From Paragonimus westermani (lineage: Eukaryota > Platyhelminthes > Trematoda > Plagiorchiida > Troglotrematidae), in the NCBI GenBank assembly GCA_008508345.1, contig QNGE01001302.1, positions 98,145-162,144 on the forward strand: a DNA stretch of 64,000 nucleotides, in the 5' to 3' direction. The position numbers and the translations under genes are program-made. Under the pieces are notes generated by a model, which saw nothing but the letters and a program-made list of their open reading frames with translations, had not been told where the DNA came from and did no database searches. How positions within the stretch are numbered: position 1 is the first letter of the stretch; each line of letters opens with the position of its first letter. Shown one piece after another: positions 59,030-64,000 of this stretch.

Positions 59030-60860
59030 AAAAACTTTCAGCACTCTGTTTACCTGACACGCTATCAGTAACTGTCAACAACCTCCCAATAGAAACTCCC
59101 AAAGAACCAAGTGTTCTCTCCCTGACATGGACAGAGTTTCAAACGGTTAGCAGATAGCTGCTAATCGGAAACCTTGTGAGTGAAGATGGTTTTCGAAGTA
59201 AAATTTTGAAGAATTGTGATCCAATGTTGAAAAGCAGCTTCCTCCAGGATGTTCAGTCCATTTGCGAGCAAGAAGTAATTCCTACAGTGTTCAAGGATAT
59301 CTTCGCTGTACCTTTATTTACAAGCTGGAGGGTCGCGCGGAACAAGAACAGTCGTCATTCCTTCACCCTGTAGAGATGTGTTGGAAATTTTTTTGCAGAA
59401 ATACAACAGATTCGAATGAATTTCTACGCTCAACAGCTTACTAGCCTTCAGCAGCGATGCGGGTCTCGGAAACTGGCATGATATTTTCCATCTGCCCGTT
59501 TCAGGAAAACTGCAGTGTGCCCAACGTACTATTCTGTACACTCTTTGTGGATTTCTTCAATAAAGCTGATTACGTCATTCGAGAGGTATTGTAGATGATA
59601 CTTGTTACACTTAGTTGTCACAGATAAGGCCACTAACTTCATTAGAATGCTGCATGCTAGTGGGAATCCGAAGGCTCAGTCGTGTAGGCTGACTTCATTT
59701 CATGTTTGCGTTAGACAATATCGTGTCTTACTTTTGGGCCATTTCATTTGTATCCAGTTGCAGGGCTATTAGTGGCTCTTTGAAAATGGGAGAATAACGT
59801 TTCAATGGGACATCTTACGGATGGTCGGCCGTTGTGTACCCACCCTTTGAGCGTTTCAAGCCTGTCATGTAACTGCACCATCGCCACGTTCTGTATTATA
59901 TAGAGCAATGCTGTATCAGCCCACAGTGAAAAAGAACACGGCAGCCAAGGTTGAACTGGAAATCATCATTAATAAGACAGTTTTTCCTTCAGCGTTCTTG
60001 GAGAAGATGTGCTACGCTTAAACCCGGAGTGCGTATCAATGTAGACGTTGGGGATGGTTGTTCGGATTCTTGCTGTTGAGTATTAACCCGTCTAAGAATC
60101 TGTTCGTGGGCTACAGGTTGAGAGCTGACATAGCGAGGGCTAGCAATGATTTCTGATCTCTTGAAAGACGTGTCTGAATGACTCACACTCTGAAGGTGAA
60201 AGTATAACAGGCAAGTCGGACGTTCTGACTTCGTGTACCCGTTACACTAGTGAACCCACTTTATGCAACGGGGGACAGCGTTTCTCAGGAGTATGGGTTG
60301 CAACAATAGTCCTGTAAAAGAAGATATCAAAAGAAAGCGTGAGCCAAAGGCCCAGTAAGATATGCACACGGCTTACACAACCGAAAACCAAAAGCAAGCT
60401 TTTTCTCCATCGCGCAATGGTGCTGCTTACAGTGTTTTACGGCTAGGAAACTTTGATATTCGTTCAACGTAATGTGCAATATTTGAAGCGCTTTCCTGTC
60501 TAATGTCTATGGCGTATTTTGAATGATCCGCCGTTGGACGTGGTCCAATGAGACAATCACGCAAAAGACTAAATTCAAAATGGTATTCTACCAGTTTCCT
60601 TGGATAGGACTTCTCTGTCGGACGAATGAGAAACGAAACCGGAATCAGCCGTCACACTGTCGGATGAATACAGTTAAGCGAACTATTAGTAACCAGAAGC
60701 CACAATATAAGACGGATATCCAAGTACGTCTGTAGCTCTGTAACATCGACCTGAAGGCACAAAAGAATGCAGCTTTGAGCTAGACTGCCTGGAGGAGCGC
60801 GATCCGAAAAAGTGGTCCTGTAAGACGATAACTAAAACTGTTAACACACAGTCCCCGTCA
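59030..60860 (+). pseudogene. Decayed relative of the RTE-like LINE (RT and C-terminal part)
   Basis: Same strand and order as the intact ORF, with many stops and frameshifts. From about 59075: VNNLPIETPK (intact: VNSLPQQDVK), then SEDGFRSKILKN (GEDGLPGEILKN) and CEQEVIPTVFKDIFAVPLF (WEHEVMPQDFKDALIVPLF). Near 60.12-60.2 kb LRADIARA, SLERRV and HTLKV match LRARVAKA, RLERRV and HSLKM. Near 60413-60500 AMVLLTVFYG, ET, QRNVQYLKRF match SMVLSILLYGSET and QRNVSYLSRF. Near 60735-60800 CNIDLK and TAWRSAIR match CNIDF and TAWRNTVR. The endonuclease, much of the RT core and the zinc finger were not recognised. An unrelated small repeat interrupts it at about 60240-60412. Confidence 0.78.
60265..60405 (-). 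repeat. Small repeat with a 65-nt intron-like core, copy 2 (nested)
   Basis: Minus strand: GGTTTTCGGTTGT, GTAAGC (60376-60371), GGGCCTTTGGCTCACGC, a pyrimidine tract, CTTTTACAG ending at 60312, then GACTATTGTTGCAACC. It sits inside the dead LINE, between its RLERRV block and its YG-ET block, where the intact LINE has no such sequence. Confidence 0.62.
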
Positions 60861-61661
60861 AAATTTTCGCACGAAGAACTACAGTTGGCATTAATTGTGT
60901 TGAAAATACGCATGCCCAACAGCAATGTTCGGCAGCGTTCAGTAACTTACTATGCAAGTTCTTCTCGGTCTGCAGCCTTTGAGAGAAGGATTATCAAACT
61001 AATGTTTTGAGCTTCTCGAAGCTCACCTACTAATCTTTGAGCATTAAACAATCGAACTTCATGGGTTTAACGACGAAATCAGATGGACTCACAATTGAGG
61101 TGAAGAAAATCAACCGTGCTTGAAAATTCATCAATGACTTGGATCAATATGCATTTTGGTTAGTAGTATGTTCAGTTGAACAGACTAGCAAGTTAACTGT
61201 GATTTACTGAGGTTACTAACTTTAATCACGTTGGAGTGGACATTATCGGTCCAAATGATATGTATAAATATAGTGTGGGTCGGGTAGGCAGTAGCCGCCC
61301 ACACTCTGAATGTGTGTCAACGTTTGTTTGCAGAATCCACACGAGAACAATAAAAACATCATTCACTCTGAAGATGGGATCATAACAAGAAATTTTTTAA
61401 ACAGAAAATCTAACCATTTGGTTAGTCACCAAAACAGACGTAGTGTGCGAATGGATTACTTACTCATGGTAACGCGTTTTAGTGTAGTAGGTATCAGTTT
61501 CAAAAATAATATAACCCTATATGAAATCAGCCTTCCGAACGTAAAGATTGGATCAAACTCTAAGTGACAAGAGTTTTCCAATCGAATTCACCCATATTTG
61601 GATGACACATTGTTGTATCTGTAATCGATCCCCATCCGCTACATGCGTTACGGACATTAAC
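60861..61661. other. Gene-free stretch, nothing recognised
   Basis: Region after the dead LINE; its lost zinc-finger end may lie at the left. No motif recognised. Confidence 0.4.
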
Positions 61662-61848
61662 AAGGGCAGTGAGAACAAGTGACCCAGCAGAAACGCATAC
61701 TACAGGCATTCGGGCCATCTTAAAGTGCATGGACGAGTGAGCCGTTGGTCGTTGAGGCCGCGACCAATCAGAACACACTTGGAGCCTTGGCACGAGTGTG
61801 GGGCACACAGGCGGTCTTGACGCGTATACAACACCAACTCCGCCTTAG
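61662..61848 (+). repeat. Unnamed interspersed repeat, copy 2
   Basis: Collinear with 13412-13605: GTGAGAACAAGTGAC, TACAGGCATT, GAGTGAGCCGTTGGTCGTTG, CACGAGTGTGG, CACACAGGCGG, TTGACGCGTATACAA. It ends about 460 bp left of the gypsy LTR; no reason to link the two. Confidence 0.6.
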
Positions 61849-62308
61849 CACGAGTGACAGCTAGGCCTGTGGTGTGCGTTCTGTGTAGGATAGAATGTAA
61901 GCTGCCGACTAACAGGAGTATCCACTGAGAGCCACCTGACCAAGTCTCATTCCGCAGAGTTGAAAATAGGTCTGTTTCAAAAGCAGAAAGAACAGTTTGG
62001 AGTGAGGACGTCCACGAGAAACGTTGACAAACAAGGTAGCCAAAGTACTAATTGAATGTGCACGTAACAATGTGTGACGTAACAATTGGGGAGGTGGCTT
62101 GTTCGGGGGGAAACGACACACCAGCAATCGATTAATGAACGTAACCGACCAGCGTTAAAAACAACAGAATCGATTGGTGCAGTATTGTATGTTAGGTTAT
62201 CACTTCCAGCCTCCGGTACAAACTGATTCAAAAGACATTGGAAGAACACATCTCCTTTGGCCCTTTGAACTGTATATTGCATAAGCTCATGGGCCTCAGT
62301 AGTAGTAG
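61849..62308. other. Flank left of the gypsy LTR
   Basis: No feature recognised. The LTR start is called at TGTAGTGAGG, but CAGTAGTAGTAG just before it leaves a few bases of uncertainty. Confidence 0.4.
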
Positions 62309-62612
62309 TGTAGTGAGGATATCGGTCTCACCATACTACTCACACCACTATTCAGTAGCCGCATGGATCGAAATGATCGCGGGATAAATACGGGAGATAT
62401 ATGGGAAGGATCGTTGGAAGGCAGAATAACATAGAATGGCTGTCGCCACATGACGGAACTGAGACATGGTGTCCAAAGCGACTGGAGCGTCCTCGGAAGA
62501 GTGCGGTGTGCAAATTAGTGTTTTTCTTCCTAGTCCCGTTGAGAGGCTTAAGTAGTGTATTGGTTTCTCCAATAAAACAACCTTAGTGTCGTCCGCTTCT
62601 GGATTCACAACA
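62309..62612 (+). repeat. 5' LTR of a Ty3/gypsy element
   Basis: About 304 bp running from TGTAGTGAGG to TTCACAACA (TG...CA ends). It contains an AT-rich TATA-like stretch (GGATAAATACGGG near 62382) and an AATAAA polyadenylation signal at 62571-62576, about 40 bp before the end, as expected for an LTR. It is followed at once by a primer-binding-type sequence and then gag. The copy at 43210-43518 confirms both boundaries. The 3' LTR would lie outside the window. Confidence 0.78.
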
Positions 62613-62632
62613 ATTGGTGCCGTGACCAGGAT
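62613..62632 (+). promoter_or_regulatory. Probable tRNA primer-binding site
   Basis: ATTGGTGCCGTGACCAGGAT directly follows the LTR. TGG right after the LTR boundary (complement of the tRNA CCA end) is the usual start of a primer-binding site. The primer tRNA is not identified here. Confidence 0.6.
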
Positions 62633-62638
62633 ATAAGG

Positions 62639-63783
62639 ATGAAGATCCCGTAGCCACAGCCGTTTGAGGATGGGGATGTTCGGAGTTTCCTGGAGGACTT
62701 CGAGGATGTGGCGGAAGCGGTCGGAGTGAAGGCGGACCGGGCGAAGCTGGCGGCCCTGCGGATGCTGCTCAAGGGCAGGGCAAAGGCAATGCTGGATGCG
62801 GCGCGAAGGGGCCCCGCGGAGCTGGAGTGGGCCGCCGCGAATGGGGCGCTGATCGCCGGGTTCGACAGCCCCGCCGACTGCCAGGAGGCGACGCTCACGT
62901 TTATGCCATGTCCCTGCGGGCAGCGTTGTTGAGAACCCTCCCACATTTGGACCATGACTCAGAACAACGCCTGCTGACGGAACAGTTCTTGGACGGAGTG
63001 TCAACAACAGTCCGGGATCGGCTCAGTGTTACTCGCATCACACAGCCCATGACGCTGGAACAGTTGGCCGAAACAGCTAGACAATTGCTTGCAGAAAATG
63101 CCGTGACAATCAACGAGGTTGAGACAAGCGGACCGAGTGAACTGAATGACCTTCGAAGCGCGGTGGAAAAGTTGACTGAAGAAGTGGCAGCGTTAAACGT
63201 GAAAAAGGAGGAGAGTCGTGACGACAGCTGTTACGGATGCGGAAGGCGTGGACACTGGCGAAGGTTTTGCCCACTCGGCAAGAAAAGGTCGTACTTAAAT
63301 AAACGTTCCGTCGATTGTTCTTTATTTGGGAAGGGAGATCCGGTAATAGGGGTGGTTGATAAGACAGCGGTTCAGGCTAGGTTAGAAGTCGATGGTAAAT
63401 TGGAGTACTGTTTGATCGACACTTGGGCCGCGATTTGGTTGATTGGGCCGAAACCATGAAAGATTGTGAGGCCGTGTGCGATGGTGCTCCGAACGGTCGG
63501 TGGGTTTACTATGGAAGTTGATGGTCTGGCAGACTACGGTGTTCGAATCGATGGTCACGTGGTCAAACAACCGTTCGTCATTGCCCCCGACGCACGTCAG
63601 ACCATCTTGGGGGCGGATTTTCTTGACCACGTTAAGGCCATGATTGATTTGAAGCATGATAAACTGGTAACGAAGTATGGGGTGGTTCCACTGGTGGGAA
63701 AGCGCAAAACCCAGCTTGGACAAATTGAAGTGAACGTACCCAAAGCAATGCCAACTTGTGACAATCAGTTGCTGAAAGGTTAG
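62639..63783 (+). pseudogene. Ty3/gypsy gag-protease (lightly damaged)
   Basis: Gag starts at ATG 62639 (MKIP), with TAG as codon 5, then PQPFEDGDVRSF, LAALRMLLKGRAKAM and DSPADCQEATLTF. At about 62900 the homology jumps to the next frame (YAMSLRAALLRTLPHLDHDS), consistent with one lost base. Gag continues through TVRDRLSVTRITQPMTLEQL to a CCHC zinc knuckle CYGCGRRGHWRRFC (about 63229-63270; nucleic-acid binding). The protease follows: a catalytic-type strand reading CLIDTWAA, where the active-site DTG is now DTW; an in-frame TGA at 63457; then VDGLADYGVRIDGH, FVIAPDARQTILGADFL and HDKLVTKYGVVPL, the usual retropepsin C-terminal half. It ends at TAG 63781, created where a tandem duplication begins. 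RT and later domains lie beyond the duplication and the window. GC is higher here than in the flank, suggesting youth. Confidence 0.85.
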
Positions 63784-64000
63784 AAGTCGATGGTAAATTG
63801 GAGTACTGTTTGATCGACACTTGGGCCGCGATTTGGTTGATTGGGCCGAAACCATGAAAGATTGTGAGGCCGTGTGCGATGGTGCTCCGAACGGTCGGTG
63901 GGTTTACTATGGAAGTTGATGGTCTGGCAGACTACGGTGTTCGAATCGATGGTCACGTGGTCAAACAACCGTTCGTCATTGCCCCCGACGCACGTCAGAC
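63379..64000 (+). repeat. Exact tandem duplication within the protease region (period 398 bp)
   Basis: The sequence from 63777 to the window end repeats 63379-63602 without a single difference over 224 bp; the offset is 398 bp. Because 398 is not a multiple of three, the second copy is out of frame with the first. The right end of the duplication cannot be seen. Confidence 0.92.

Noticed and set aside
62348..63007. A 219-codon minus-strand open frame over the gypsy LTR and gag start.
   Set aside because: It is the reverse of the LTR and of gag sequence confirmed by the second family copy; no independent motif.

Overview
The window looks like repeat-rich DNA from a metazoan nuclear genome. 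Nothing resembles bacterial gene organisation: coding density is tiny, most open frames are noise-length, and nearly every recognisable protein fragment belongs to a eukaryotic retroelement. The mixture (RTE-like LINE, R2-type LINE, Penelope-like elements, Ty3/gypsy and BEL/Pao LTR elements, a tRNA-derived SINE) would fit a large flatworm genome such as a digenean trematode. That assignment is inference and no species is claimed. No complete host gene was recognised; one candidate host exon lies near 46.6-46.9 kb.

Layout. From 1 to about 4.5 kb is a GC-rich LINE with an uninterrupted 1150-codon ORF (apurinic-like endonuclease, reverse transcriptase, C-terminal C2H2 finger). It is the only intact protein gene and the youngest-looking insertion. 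From 4.8 to 19.3 kb the DNA is AT-richer, with fragments of a tRNA-promoter SINE (4.8, 5.3, 9.4 and 16.0 kb), a near-perfect 83-bp-arm palindrome at 12.06-12.24 kb, one copy of an unnamed repeat at 13.4 kb, and a retropepsin-like relic at 17.5-17.8 kb. At 19.3-21.5 kb is a degenerate R2-clade LINE that keeps traces of its restriction-like endonuclease. Between 22 and 28 kb are more SINE copies, twice in inverted pairs. A Penelope-like GIY-YIG relic at 30.5 kb is followed by a tRNA-like sequence at 31.0 kb.

The stretch from 31 to 43 kb has nothing I can name. At 43.2-45.1 kb there is a decayed LTR, a second Penelope-like relic on the minus strand and a BEL/Pao gag fragment. At 47.7 kb is a small repeat carrying a 65-nt intron-like segment; its second copy, also with a 65-nt segment, is nested in a dead LINE at 60.3 kb. 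From 51.6 down to 48.5 kb (minus strand) is a decayed Ty3/gypsy element with gag, protease, RT, RNase H and integrase traces. The right edge (62.3-64.0 kb) carries a younger copy of the same gypsy family: LTR, primer-binding region, gag and protease, then an exact 398-bp-period tandem duplication running to the window end.

The elements form layers of age. The first LINE has an intact ORF, the right-edge gypsy copy carries only a few disabling changes, and the rest are fossils. Two families appear as young and old members in the same window (the LINE at 0.5-3.9 kb and 59-60.9 kb; the gypsy at 62.3-64 kb, 48.5-51.6 kb and the LTR at 43.2 kb). This allows protein-level matching without a database.
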